Origin: Sipunculus nudus | Lineage: Eukaryota; Annelida; Sipuncula; Golfingiida; Sipunculidae | DNA: 64,000 bases | NCBI GenBank assembly: GCA_026874595.1 | Contig: CM049309.1 | Span: 9,887,076-9,951,075, forward strand | Direction of reading: 5' to 3' | Shown here: positions 44,655 through 55,800 of the stretch, one piece after another | How the letters are laid out: each line of letters starts with the position of its first letter | How positions within the stretch are numbered: position 1 is the first letter of the stretch | Program-made: the position numbers and the translations under genes | Notes under the pieces: model-generated | Seen by the model: the letters and a program-made list of their open reading frames with translations, nothing else | Told to the model about the DNA's origin: nothing | Databases searched by the model: none

Positions 44655-45725
44655 AGTACTGATTCAAAGGGTTATTACTGCTATTGGTTTTGTTTATCTG
44701 ATGTACACCAGTCTGCCTCTCCTGTTTGATCTTCATTAACAGCCTCATTGCCTACCTGTGCATCAGGAAAAAGAGTAATGATGATCTTCACTGGTTCCAG
44801 TAGACCAATCGTCTTGACCCAATGTAGCACAATGTCACGACCTGAATCATTACTCATTCGGACATGTATTGAGCAAGTGCTTCTCCCTTAAAGTTCAATC
44901 AATGAAGGCAGCACATCCTAATCACAATCGACGTGATCACCGTCAGTCAGAAAGCCAGCCGTTTTCCTGGTAATGTGCCAACAAGCGCAAAACATTTTAC
45001 ACTCTCTGTACTTCTCTGTTGGATTTCCACCCGTTTACATCCTACCTTTACCATACACAGTAGTTAATATTGCCTGCTGTCTACGTTAAGTAACGACACT
45101 ACTGATCTACCTCTTCCGATCCATACCTAGGAATACACCTGAAACTAGTGCTACGATTGTCCTGTACCATGACTGAGACGGGCCCCGACTCAGTTATGCA
45201 CGCTACGTAACGAAAAGTATCTGCAGCGCGCCCCAAACCAGGGTTGCGCATAATGAAAGGAAAAAACCGAAAATTCTGAACCGTTCAGACTGGATAACTT
45301 ACTGCGAAGGAAAGACCAAATGGTATATGACATTTTGACGGCTGAAAACATCTTCATATAACGCAGTAATTCATAATAATTACCTAGAATACAACACATG
45401 TCTAGCATAATATCGTGTCACTTATTCTGCTGACTCCCCATACACGGGTCCTCCGTTTATGCGAAAAATGATCAAGGATTCACGGGAGTATCGGAGTACA
45501 CACTCAAGTAGTGTGTTTTTGTGGTATTTGTTAAAGCCATATTTGATCTTTTTTGATTATTTTGTGCACCAGATAAGACTCGTTCCAGGTCATTCCGCTC
45601 CTAGTTTGAGCGAGCGTCTGCAGATACATTACTGGTTCACTCGACTCGTCCACGACGTTGTATGGATGGAACTTATGAAAGGAATGTCAACTCGTGACCA
45701 CGACAAGTGCTACAAGTATCTGCTG
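44655..45725. other. Intergenic, nothing recognised
   Basis: A 94-codon plus-strand frame at 45459-45743 has no recognised domain. No repeat matches within the window noticed. Confidence 0.4.
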
Positions 45726-45729
45726 TCAG

Positions 45730-47250
45730 CCAGCCAATACTGACATTATACCCGTAACTGGTGTTTCTAATTTTGTGCGGGTTACAAGAAATGGCACCCG
45801 TATGCAAGTGTCACTGTTGGGTTGACTAGCCCCAGTCCACAAACTTGAAAGGCTTATGACATCACCAATTGCTGACTTCACAATGAGACCATCTTTCATC
45901 AGTTGAAAGGTTGTACTGATTTGGTAGGGGAATGTTCTGTTAACCACGTTTGTCCTATAAGACTGAACTGGACAAAACCGGTCCTGTCCAAGGTCACATG
46001 CACCAATCACTTCTCACCTACCAAGTTCACCAAACTATTTTTAACCCTGGGCAACTGGTTGCATATGTTCACCCGGAGCTCCTGTAGGCCTCGTTCCGTG
46101 CCTGCATGTGGGAGTTTCTTGGAAGCTCTGCAGGTTACTGGTCCTCCATCGTCAGTAATCCCTTCCCGTTTCCCCGCTCCTTGGCTGAATTTGAGGGACA
46201 CTCCCATTTCCGGTGGCCGATACCTCCACAGAAGACACAATGGTTGCAATTTCCCGCATCTTTTTCTTGACATCTGTCACATGCGCCGCGGGCCGTCCTT
46301 CCGAGTTGACCCAGCTCCAAAGTGGCCGCTGTGGTCTATAATTTCACATTTGTTTCTTCTTGCTTGTTTAACGCCTTGGACCTCCAGCCTAAGGGCTTTG
46401 ATCTCCTCTAACAACATGTTTTGTTCGACAGAAGCCACTTAAACATCAATACGTCTAGCCCCGAAGCTTTAGTTTTGATGTGCCTCCGAGTGATACCATT
46501 CAGACCGTCGAATAGGGCTTGGTCATCAGTGGTTGTTCCGATAAGCTCAATTCTAAGAAACTTGTCTACCAAACCAGTGCAGAGGGTGTTCCGGAATTGT
46601 CTCAGGCTTCTATCTCGAAGTCAGTAATTTTTCTGCTTTAAAGTCAAAACATGATATAGAAAGTCTTGTGGAGTTTCTCTGGGGCTCTGGGTAGCCGTAC
46701 ATAGTTCCTGATACGACTCAGTCGCGGATTTCTGACGATAGAATGAACGAATAAGAGCCTGTGCCTTGCTAGGGTGAGACTGACTAGGCCGTCCAGGTAC
46801 TCCCGGAGCTTGGCTCTACCGTCTGAAATATACTATCTAAAATGTCAGCTTTGGAGTAGATTCGCTTCCTCCCGACTTCAATCTGCCTCAGGAAACTCAA
46901 GTAACTTAAACGTTTCGCTCAGTTTTTTCGATAGATATCCTGCGAGTTTGAAGTTCTCAAGTTTAACAAACGTTGTGTTGCAAGCCCTGGCTAGAGGTAC
47001 TCCACTCTGAGGCCCTGAGCCAAAATCCTAGTACGTTGAAAGAATTCAAGGTACTCAAAATGCTCTGTAGCGCTGCAACCAACCCCCCCCTCCCCCCCCC
47101 CCCCCCCACCACCACCACCACCAATTATCTGCAGTGTCAATATCTTCCCCGAGCAGTCCTTGGGCCTGTTCATACGTCAGATTCTGGGCATCTGCCCCAT
47201 GAGTCATGACTCTTAGACATGAAATCAAACTGATCACGGTTCTCCAGTCC
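45730..47250 (-). pseudogene. Degenerate gag-protease fragment of an LTR retroelement
   Basis: Minus-strand translation in shifting frames shows gag-like text: SPSKAQALIRSFYRQKSATE and SPRETPQDFLYHVL near 46650-46780, then a CCHC zinc knuckle CVFCGGIGHRKWEC at about 46198-46239 (preceded by a second cysteine cluster CDRCQEKDAGNC), and then the LVGEK segment near 46007 that in such elements introduces the protease. Many stops and shifts. It lies downstream, on the element strand, of the primer site at 47344-47360 and the LTR-like sequence at 47366-47624, consistent with one decayed element. No integrase or RT was found; the fragment is truncated near 45730. Confidence 0.7.
47083..47123. repeat. 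Poly-C tract and (CCA)n run
   Basis: Long C homopolymer interrupted by a T, followed by ACCACCACCACCACC. Confidence 0.95.
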
Positions 47251-47343
47251 ATAGGCCCTGGTTCTTAAGGCGATAACCTGTAACCACTGTGGCCTGTAAC
47301 CACTCTGTCATCTTCTGTCCTTAGCTCAGTCTCAGTTCTCCAA

Positions 47344-47360
47344 ATCCCGGACGAGCCCCA
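47344..47360 (-). other. tRNA-Pro-type primer binding site of the decayed LTR element
   Basis: The element strand reads TGGGGCTCGTCCGGGAT, one G short of the well-known tRNA-Pro primer site (as in murine gammaretroviruses). It sits five bases from the LTR-like end at 47366. Confidence 0.75.
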
Positions 47361-47365
47361 AAAGT

Positions 47366-47624
47366 TGTTACCCCTGCCGTACGAGAACAGCAGCTACAAG
47401 GACAGAGAAAGGATTACGGTATATAAATGAGCGACCCGCCGCAAGATGTGTGTTCACGGTTTACATTGAAACGACACGCTGGCTGCGCGCACATCCCTCT
47501 AGCGAACATTCTGTTCAGTGCTGCCTCTTTGTCCCGTGTCCCGAATCAAACATCTCTGAAACTTACCCTGCCCGTCACGTGCAGTCCCTATAAAGGGAAC
47601 TTGAACTATCCCGGCAAACCCACA
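47366..47624 (-). repeat. Probable LTR of the decayed element
   Basis: Starts TGTTACCCCTGCC and can end at CCCACA, i.e. TG...CA, next to the tRNA-Pro-type primer site. GC content is higher than the surroundings. No second copy was found, so the outer limit is a guess. Confidence 0.5.
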
Positions 47625-48109
47625 TTTTAAAAATTTAGCTCCCCCCCCCCTTCATCTTTTCTTTGCAACGTTGCTATATTATAAATTACTATTTTATACT
47701 TAAGAGCAATTATATTAAGCAGTCCCCGACGCTGCGATGCATATTCCCTGTCGTTCTTGAGTCTATGATGTAACCACAGTCCTTGCTCCTGAAATATCGG
47801 TTGCAACCACATCCAGTGGTCTTCGACACTGTGGTAATAGATGTTTCCAGTAGTTCCCAACGTTGTATTTAACCGAATTTAGGAAAAATTGGCATAACAA
47901 CCGAAGACGCACTTTCTGATAGTTAATATGTTAATGTTAACCAATGTTGTCTTCAAATAGTGACGCCGCTGACGTAACAATGGTTCAGTCAATCACGCAT
48001 GTACTTCATATTTAGTCCGGAACCGATATGTCATGGCTGTCGGGCCTTACAACGGGGACTTCTTGCCTGGCTGTCATAGAGTGGTTACAGGCCACAGTGG
48101 TTACAGGTT

Positions 48110-49170
48110 CTCAAATATTAAGTAAATAATAAAGAGATGGACCATATAGTGCGAAAAAAAACGCTTGGAAAATGTCAGATAAGTAATAGTTATAAGGAAA
48201 TGACCCAGAAAAGCAACAAATTTAACCTAAATCTACACTAATAGCAATTGAAGTGGTAATATCACCTTGCATCATAAAGGGGCTCGATCCGACCAAGTCA
48301 TGCGTCCTTATCTTATGTAGTATTGTGTTAGTGGGTTTCGGTACACAATCTGAATATTACTGGAGCCTCGTTTGACTTCACGAATATCTGTGGACAGCTA
48401 TTCATTAGGCTAGTGACTAACATATATAGGCCTATCACTAAAGGTCTCGCCATGAACAGAGCTTGGCATGGGTGTTGCATCTCTTTTCTGTAAAATCCTC
48501 CTGGTGCTTTTAGTACAGGTGAGGGACCCACTGAGACACGAGCAACTCACGAAACGCACAGAAAGTAACGAGACTAAGTGTTTAGCAAAACTGTTTGATC
48601 AAAGAATATGAGGTAATATAGCATTTACAAATGGTACATGGTCATGATCGTCCTTCGCAGTAATGAGACAAAATACCTAGGAATTACAGAATGACCTTCT
48701 TTCCTGTGACATTAAATACAGGCTTATGTACTGGGAATCTAGTTTCAAAACCAATGGATCAATGGAAATCAAAGCGTGATTTATACCACATACTTTGCTC
48801 ACCAAAAGATAATGCATTATAGATAAGCAAGGTGTGACTTAGTGTAAGTTTTTCTGAAGATTGACAAGCACGGTAGGGACACGTTTAGGTTAGCAGCTAT
48901 GATTAAAGACTTGATCAAATTCTTCCCTGGACAGTTTGTTGTCAAATGGACAGTATGTCCGTAGCGACTTTCCGGGAAGCATATACAGTATTTCATATGT
49001 TTAATATATAATTACTTGTGACACTGGAGTGCACATATAGGGAATATTACCAACCCTTCAGAGCTTCATCACCTATTTGTCACCTTTTTGGAAAACACGC
49101 ACAGAAGTCATTATATTATTATAGTAAGTACAGGAAAAATATAAAATAAAGGAAACATGAATAAACATTG
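48110..49170. other. Intergenic, nothing recognised
   Basis: No ORF, repeat or RNA gene recognised. Confidence 0.4.
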
Positions 49171-49174
49171 TAAA

Positions 49175-49605
49175 ATGTTGTGTAAATTTGGTTTAGTTCT
49201 AAATTTTACGACAATAGATTGTTTTTGTCTTCATCAAAATAGGTGTCACTTGACATCGAGTCAGTCATGATGATGCTTTCTTTTTCAGGCATGTTTCAGT
49301 GGTTTTTGTAATTTTATATTTATGTTCTGTATGTTTTTTATATATCCTGTAATTGAGAAAAATTGAAACTGTTGGATAATAACACATGCACCATGTAAAT
49401 TTTGTTTAGTTCTAAATTTTACGACGGTGGATTGTTTTTTGTCTTCATCAAAATAGGTGTCACTTGACCTCGAATCAGTCATGGCGGTCCTTTTTTCAGG
49501 CATGTTTCAGTGGTTTCTGTTATTTTGATATTTGTGTTGCTGTATGTTTTTATATTTCCTGTAACTGAGAATAAATGAAACTGTCTGATAATAACATGCA
49601 ACACT
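49175..49605 (+). repeat. Two-copy tandem repeat, ~218 bp
   Basis: The segment with TTTAGTTCTAAATTTTACGAC, CTTCATCAAAATAGGTGTCA and TTTTTCAGGCATGTTTCAGTG occurs near 49190 and again about 218 bp later, diverged by roughly a tenth. Confidence 0.85.
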
Positions 49606-50595
49606 TTTATATCGTTATATTTTTTATTCTTAGAAGTTGTGTGTACTATTAGGCTTAAATGTCTCATATAGGCATTTTCAAATACAAATATATAAATTTG
49701 TTTACAAAATCGGAACCTTTTGATTTAATTAAATTTAAAAAAATGGCACCATTGCCACGCCAATATGATCACATTATGATATCTGATTCATATAAAACTA
49801 TTACATAAAGACTTGGAAGCGAGTCAATGGGATATATTGAAAGAAACATATTAAAAGAGAGGTATTGTTTTAGTGCTGCTAATTAATACTAATTGACCAA
49901 ATAATAAGTTACTAAAGTCGTTGCTTATTGACATTTTGGAGACAGAACAAATTAAAGCAGATATAAAAGCTGTCAAAATGAGGGTTACACGATTTTCTAT
50001 ATAACTTGGACATAGCAATATAATTCAATGGTTTTCTTTTTTTCCCTACCAATACGAATAAACACATATAACCATTAACTCTTTTTGAAAGCACACAAAG
50101 AATTAATAATGGACAAGCGGATGTAAATAAAGAAGAAACATATTTGTTCAATGTTTTTCATATTTTAATAATAAAGCCCTATTAAATAATATAAATTTAT
50201 TCCCCATTATTACATTTGAAAGACATGCATTTTGTGATAGATAAATACTTATTCTCCAAAAGAAAGAAACTCTCTGGGATTCTAACGTGCTTTAGGCTTC
50301 CTGTAGCGGCTGGTATATACACCACAATACTTGTCAAACTTTGTTACTTTCATCTATTTATTTGACGCATTATCTTTTTGAGTGCTTGCTTATACCGAAT
50401 ATTCTGGAGCATTCACCTGATAACAATATTTTCATTTTTTTTGTCTTTTTACATTTAATTACATTTTACTTATATTTCTATGAATCCGTAATCATAACAA
50501 AAAATTGTCATGGTTCATCAATATTGAATATTTTCACGGGGAAATTGAACACTGGTTGCAAGCCGCACGTCTGCACCGGACGTGCGACCTCCATT
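49606..50595. other. Upstream region of the lectin-like gene
   Basis: AT-rich, no repeats recognised. It should hold the 5' UTR and promoter of the gene starting at 50596; no convincing TATA box was identified. Confidence 0.4.
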
Positions 50596-50632
50596 ATGCT
50601 TATGCTTTTAGCAATTATTATCTGCTTCACAG
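50596..50632 (+). CDS. Lectin-like gene exon 1: signal peptide
   Basis: ATG then LMLLAIIICFT and one base of the next codon; donor ACAG|GTAAGC. A nearby second in-frame ATG (codon 3) could also start translation. Chosen because the donor joins in frame to the exon at 54844. Confidence 0.75.
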
Positions 50633-53600
50633 GTAAGCACAGTTTAAAGAAACATTTGTTCCAATCGGACAGATAGGATTATAACAATTTTTGACCCGCA
50701 AAAACCCGCAATGAGTTATTATGTAGCTAGCCTCCGAATATTCCAACTCTTTGCTGGCCCCACAGTTAATTATATTTGTCCGTGGGCTAGAGGAATCCAC
50801 CTTGACTCCCCCCCCCCCCCCCCAATTAGCCAAATCTATTTTTTTCTTATTGCTATATTTCTATATTTTGATTTTAAGGATGTAAACATTGATTAAACTG
50901 GAACTCACTAGTGGTCCCTTTTTTTAATAACAATAACAATAACAACTGAATATTTTCAATAACAACTGAATATTATGTCAACAATTTAGGGGTAGGGGAA
51001 ATTAATATGACCATACCTCCATAACCTTTTAACCTAAAATAAGAAAGTACCCACCAAATTGTTGCATTTACCAAGCCCGTTCAGATGATATACAAAATAT
51101 GCTAATGAGGTCAGTATTGATGTCACCGGGAGTCAAAAGGTTATCAGATTTTCCCGTAGGCCAAAATATAGAAACTAATGACTCACGATATCTCTGAATG
51201 GAAGAAATAGATCAACTGATCAATTGTTGGCCTTATTTAGGTTTATTCCACACACTCGGAAAGTTTTCGATGACACATGTTCAAGTATTTCTGAAAATAA
51301 AAGCATCTGAACAAACGACATTGATGCATTATTAAGGATTTTGTGAGAAACGCCATGTTATGGGTAGTGGAATTTAAAATGACCTTTACTACATCACTTT
51401 TTAATCTAGAACAATGAAGTACCCATCAAACTGTTGCTTTGAGAGTGCTAGTTAAGTTGATATATAACATTTGCAAATAAGGTCAGTATTAAGGTCACAA
51501 GGGTTCAAATGGTCATGGGATTTTCTCCTCGGTCAAAATCTAGAAACATACGACTCTTTATACCTCTGTATGGAGGAAAAAGACCACACGATCAATTTAT
51601 GGTCTGATTTGGGTTTATATCACACCCTCGGAAAGTTTTGGCCCACACATGTACAAGGATTACTCAAAATGTAACCACCTGAACAAACGACAATGGTGCA
51701 ATATTTAGAATGTGGTGATAAACGCCATGTCAGTGGTAGGGGAAATTAAAGTGACAAAACCGCCATAAATTTTGACCTAGAACAATAAAGTACTCATGAT
51801 ATTGTTACTTTGCATGTCAATTAGTATGATATATTAATATACAAATATCATAGGTCAGTGTTCAGCTCAGCCAAAATCTAGTAAAAACTGTTATATATAA
51901 GGGCATATAAGGTCGGTTGAGCTCAGATTCAGTACTCTATATATAACTGCCAAAAATCTCGGTGGTTTTACATTGCAGCTAATTCACTGGCACATATCCA
52001 ATGGCCAGCTAATATCCCAGGACTTTACTGATGCTAAATAAAATGAAAGAAATTCACTTTTTTCGCCTTTGTGACGGATATATTGCAGCTATTTTGAACG
52101 TCTACCTTTTATCTTTAATTTGTTACAATCTGTTAGCATCCAAAATGTGATAAAGTTTTCTGTGCTTCTGAAACCGGCTTCTGTGGCTCAGGGGTTGAGC
52201 ACAGGTCTCAAAGCCGGATGATCGTGTGTTCGAATCTCAGCCGAGGCGGTGAGATTTTTCACGGTCGGCCCCCACCCAGGGTGAGCGCTCTGCAGGCCTA
52301 ATTGGAAGGCCGTGCCCAACGGCCGTATTTAACTCACAAACGAGTGCGCCTTTCGGGTCCCAGCAATTGGGACGATTAGGGACCCAGAACCCGCAGGTGC
52401 AGTAGTCACCGGGCCTGGTTGACGCCAGGATATAAAATGAGAAGAAGCGCGTGATACTGCCCTGTCACGTAGTCCGAAACCGGAACGGATTTCTGCAGAT
52501 GTACATATACGTAGTTAAGTTAGCATGGAGGCGGTTACCTCCACAAAAAAAAATGTGATAAAGTACACTTTTAAGAACAAAATACTTTCGTTCAGTCACG
52601 GGGTGCACACAACGTCCCAGTAGATCATCATCTATAAAATCATAAGTGTATGATGATATGTAACTAAATGGATACTTACCCCTCTTACCCTTTGTGGTCA
52701 CCATTAAAACAACTAAATTATATCCTTTTACTCAAAATGTAAAATATCAGTCAAGTCTCCTGATGCCCATATCTGGCTACTGACCAGTGTTCTATGAGCA
52801 ACAACACGGTATGTAGGGCACTTTAGAGAGACAGTAATTAATTGCTGCCACTTTGGCTACCATTTACATGATGCGGCCACATTGTTATTCTGCTAAAATC
52901 CTAAATGTTTTAAGTGCAAAGTGGGGATAAAAAAAGCTTCGTTTGATTAAGTCATGATGGAGGGTCATGACGCACCATCTTAATAAAAAAAATCCTCTTC
53001 AGTTATACATGCAAGGTGATAAGAGTAGTTCATCCATGAATCAGGTACAAATGATAATTCTTGCACCTGCACAGCAAAGAGTTTTTCAGAACATGATCGT
53101 GAGTGAACTTATTCATACTGAAACAGACAATGATGCAGTACAGGAGCATCAATATTAATAGTTTTTTTTTATCTGACGACTAAATTATAATGAAGGAGTC
53201 GGCGTCATAATGGCAGGCATTTTATAATTTTGTAAGTAAAATATTTAAACAAGAAATAAAAACAGATCTCCTGGTACTATAACACATGATTGCTAAAACA
53301 ACTTTAATATATCCAATTGCCTGGTATATTTGGATTATTTTGTCTATTTTGGATTTTACTTACTATGCACCCCTTTTATTCGTCTAAACAATTAAAATGG
53401 GTTAAAGGAGACTTAAGGCTGCCGAAAAAATACTTCCGTTTAGTTCATGGGGAGTGCAGAAGCCCCTGTTAATTTTATCCTTTTGCTGGCATACGAAATA
53501 TTGATGAATCACTTCTTTCTAGATTTTGGTCAAGGCCAGCATTCCATGGGAGTTTGACCCCAGCTGATCTCAATACCGACATAATACTTGAATATCTTAT

Positions 53601-55736
53601 ATATTAGCTGAACTGGAATGACAAGGAAAAAAAATATTTGATAGGTACATTATTGCGTTATGTCATACACTTTTGGAGTTGGAACTTTGTTATTTTTATT
53701 TAAACGGTTACGGAGTTATGGTCATTTTAATTCCCACTAACTCTAAAATGGATGATGATTTTTCAGTTGTTATTTTGCACAAACAACCACAAACCACTAG
53801 TGAGTCCCAGTTTATTCAATGTTCACATGATCAAAATCAAAGTATAGGCACATAGCAAAAAACAAAATAGGTAAGGGTCATCGGTAGGGGAGGAAAGGTG
53901 AGTCCCTCCGGCCCACGGACTATCGTATGTACCTAGATTACCTAGACAGAGGGGAATATCTTAAGACATTTTGACCTCTGGTGACCTCAGTACTGACCTT
54001 ATTTGCATTTTATATCATCTTAACTAGCACCCTCAAAGCAACAATTTGCTGGGTACTTTATTATTCTTGATTAAAAGGTGTTGTAGTTATATGGTCATTT
54101 TACTTTCCACTACTCCTAACATGGCGATTCTCACAAAATCCCTAATATTGCACCAATGTTGATTGTTCAGATGCTTTGATTTTTAAAAATACTTGGACAT
54201 GTGTGATCGAAAACTTTCCAAGTGTGTATATAACCCAAATCAGACCATAAATTGATCAGTCGATCTGTTTCCTCCACCAAAAGGTATCGTGAGTCATTAG
54301 TTTCTAGATTTTGGCCTAAGGGAAAATCTGCTGACCTTTTGACCCCTGGTAACATCAATACTGACCTCATTAGCATATTTTGTATATCATCTGAACGGGC
54401 TTGGTAAATGCAACGATTTGGTGGGTACATTTTTATTTCAGGTTTATAGGTTATGGAGTTATGGTCATTTTAATTTCCCCTACCCCTCTAATGGGTGAAT
54501 ATTCAATTGTTTTCGCGACAAAAACAGCCCGGAACCACTAGTGAGTCCCAGTATTTTCAATGTTAACATCCTTAAAATCAAAGTATAGGCATATAGCAAT
54601 AAGAAAAAATAGGTTTGGATAAGTGGTGGTGGTGGGGATGGAGTCAAGGTGGGTCCCTCCAGCCCACGGACTATACGTTGTCTGCCATGCAAAAGCATGA
54701 ACAAAAATCATGCCCTGGACGGTTTCGGGATAGTATGGGGAACTAGTGTGTGATAAAGTAATCAAATAAAGAGGAGTGTAAGTTAATAATAGGGTGATGT
54801 AATATAATGAATGGCATATTAACTTTCACATGTTCTTCTCTAGAGGAAGGAGTCTTCAGTGTGTCCAAGGACGGCAGGATCTATCAGATTCAAGGGAGCA
54901 TGCGCGTTTCGTCAGAGGAAACAAAGCGCCTTCACTTCTGTGTGGGATCATCCTCTGGGAGCATCTGTACAGCAAGGTGTCTGTTAAAATGTAATGAAGA
55001 GAGCTCTTGCACAGCCGTCACTGTGTTCATTAATGGATCATGTGACCTGGCCCTGTCGTCAGACATGGCAGTTTTACCATACACGGAAGGTTCCGTGTAC
55101 CTCGGAAGATATGGTAATATATAACACGATGATGTCAATGAAAATTAATCCAATTTTGATAATTATGATTTGTCTGTTGAACACTTTTCCTGTGACTTCG
55201 TCATGACAGGGTAACATTATAAATAATGTGTAAAGTAGGACATCGGAGCAAAGGCCACACTTCTACATTCTAAAGTTTGTTTATTGTGAACAAATTACGG
55301 TCTATAATTAATTTTAAAAACAAATTCCCGACCTTTCCTTTTATTGCTTGTTTAACTGTTTAATGTCATATGTAAAACTACTCAATCAAGAAAGAGAAAA
55401 GGTGTGCCGTGTAATAATTTAATTGGTGAAACACTGAAGGGATTTATACAGATTCTAAACATACTAACGATTTATATCTGACACATATTTGATACTGAAC
55501 AAAATTTTTTTAAGCTTGCCCTGCCGGATTTGGTTATCTGCTGCAAGCAGGTGGATCTTCCGTACACGGGGTATTGCAGCCCTCTTGTTACAAGTTTCTT
55601 CCGAAGAAAGCCAACTGGAAGAAAGCACGCGAGGCCTGTATTGAGATCGGTGGTGACCTGGTCAGCGTGGAAACGGCAGTGGAACAAACTCACCTGAAGC
55701 GGATCATACCAGATCATCCACCTGTAGGGGACACAG
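50596..55736 (+). CDS. Secreted C-type lectin-like protein with N-terminal PAN/apple-like domain, 3' partial
   Basis: Three exons (50596-50632, 54844-55113, 55515-55736) joined in phase 1. Residues 1-12, MLMLLAIIICFT, form a short signal peptide core. Exon 2 adds about 90 residues with six or more cysteines (LHFCVG, SICTARCLLKCNEESSCTAV, GSCDLA), fitting a PAN/apple pattern. Exon 3 opens a C-type lectin domain: ACPAGFGYL, PSCYKFLPKKANWKKAREAC and GGDLVSVET. Such proteins act extracellularly in carbohydrate recognition and are expanded in molluscs. The second half of the lectin fold (WIG/WND motifs and last cysteines) is not seen before 64000, so the gene is incomplete here or has a very long intron. 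Calcium or sugar specificity cannot be judged. Confidence 0.85.
50740..51850. repeat. Left arm of a multi-kilobase inverted repeat (lectin intron 1)
   Basis: Contains modules of ~370 bp in tandem (51000-51370, 51370-51735, partial third) with AATATGCTAATGAGGTCAGTA, TTTTCC, GGCCAAAAT and CTCGGAAAGTTTT. The same sequence appears reverse-complemented at about 53440-54720, including CCGTGGGCTAG at 50779 versus GCCCACGGACTA at 54661. Confidence 0.88.
52173..52525 (+). mobile_element. tRNA-derived SINE, copy 1
   Basis: The head is tRNA-like with an A box (TGGCTCAGGGGTTGAGCAC) and a B box (GTTCGAATCTC), spaced as in a pol III promoter. The body shares with the copy at 61136 GCGGTGA...TTTTTCACGGTCG, AATGAGTGCGCCTTTCGGG-type sequence, GAGCCCGCAGGTGCAGTAG-type sequence, ATATAAAATGAGA and GTAGTCCG. 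The 3' tail is ATGTACATATACG. Lies between the inverted-repeat arms. Confidence 0.85.
53440..54720. repeat. Right arm of the inverted repeat (lectin intron 1)
   Basis: Reverse-complement counterpart of 50740-51850. It also shows internal tandem structure: the block CTAGTGAGTCCC...AAAGTATAGGCA...CCTCCGGCCCACGGACTA occurs near 53800-53930 and 54540-54672. Confidence 0.88.
54844..55113 (+). CDS. Lectin-like gene exon 2: PAN/apple-like domain
   Basis: Acceptor TTCTCTAG, donor TATG|GTAATA; 270 bp, phase 1 at both ends. Encodes EEGVFSVSKDGRIYQ through YLGRY with the pattern C-x8-C-x3-C-x3-C-x5-C-x10-C, a PAN/apple-type cysteine framework. Confidence 0.82.
55515..55736 (+). CDS. Lectin-like gene exon 3: first half of C-type lectin domain
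   Basis: Acceptor TTTTTTTAAG, donor ACAG|GTGAGT; 222 bp, phase 1 at both ends. CPAGFGYL...CYKFLPKKANWKKAREACIE and GGDLVSVETAVEQTHLKRI are the N-terminal loop, first disulfide and first helix of a long-form C-type lectin domain. Confidence 0.88.
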
Positions 55737-55753
55737 GTGAGTAAGCTAATCAC

Positions 55754-55755
<2 letters not shown>

Positions 55756-55798
<43 letters not shown>
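55756..55798 (+). repeat. (CT)n microsatellite just inside the intron
   Basis: About 21 CT dinucleotides, starting 20 bases after the exon 3 donor. Being pyrimidine-rich it resembles an acceptor tract but no AG/exon follows. Confidence 0.95.

Positions 55799-55800
<2 letters not shown>

Larger units (their letters stand above)
47277..48107. repeat. Inverted repeat pair around the decayed LTR
   Basis: CCTGTAACCACTGTGGCC/TGTAACCACTC at 47277-47307 and its exact reverse complement at about 48074-48107. Each arm itself contains a doubled TGTAACCACT motif. Could be ends of a separate inverted-repeat element or two copies of a short repeat. Confidence 0.6.

Noticed and set aside
45459-45743. 94-codon plus-strand ORF
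   Set aside because: No recognised domain, splice context or repeat membership; length is within chance.
52180-52255. Functional tRNA gene
   Set aside because: A and B boxes are present but the cloverleaf is poor and the sequence continues into a repeated body; it is a SINE head.
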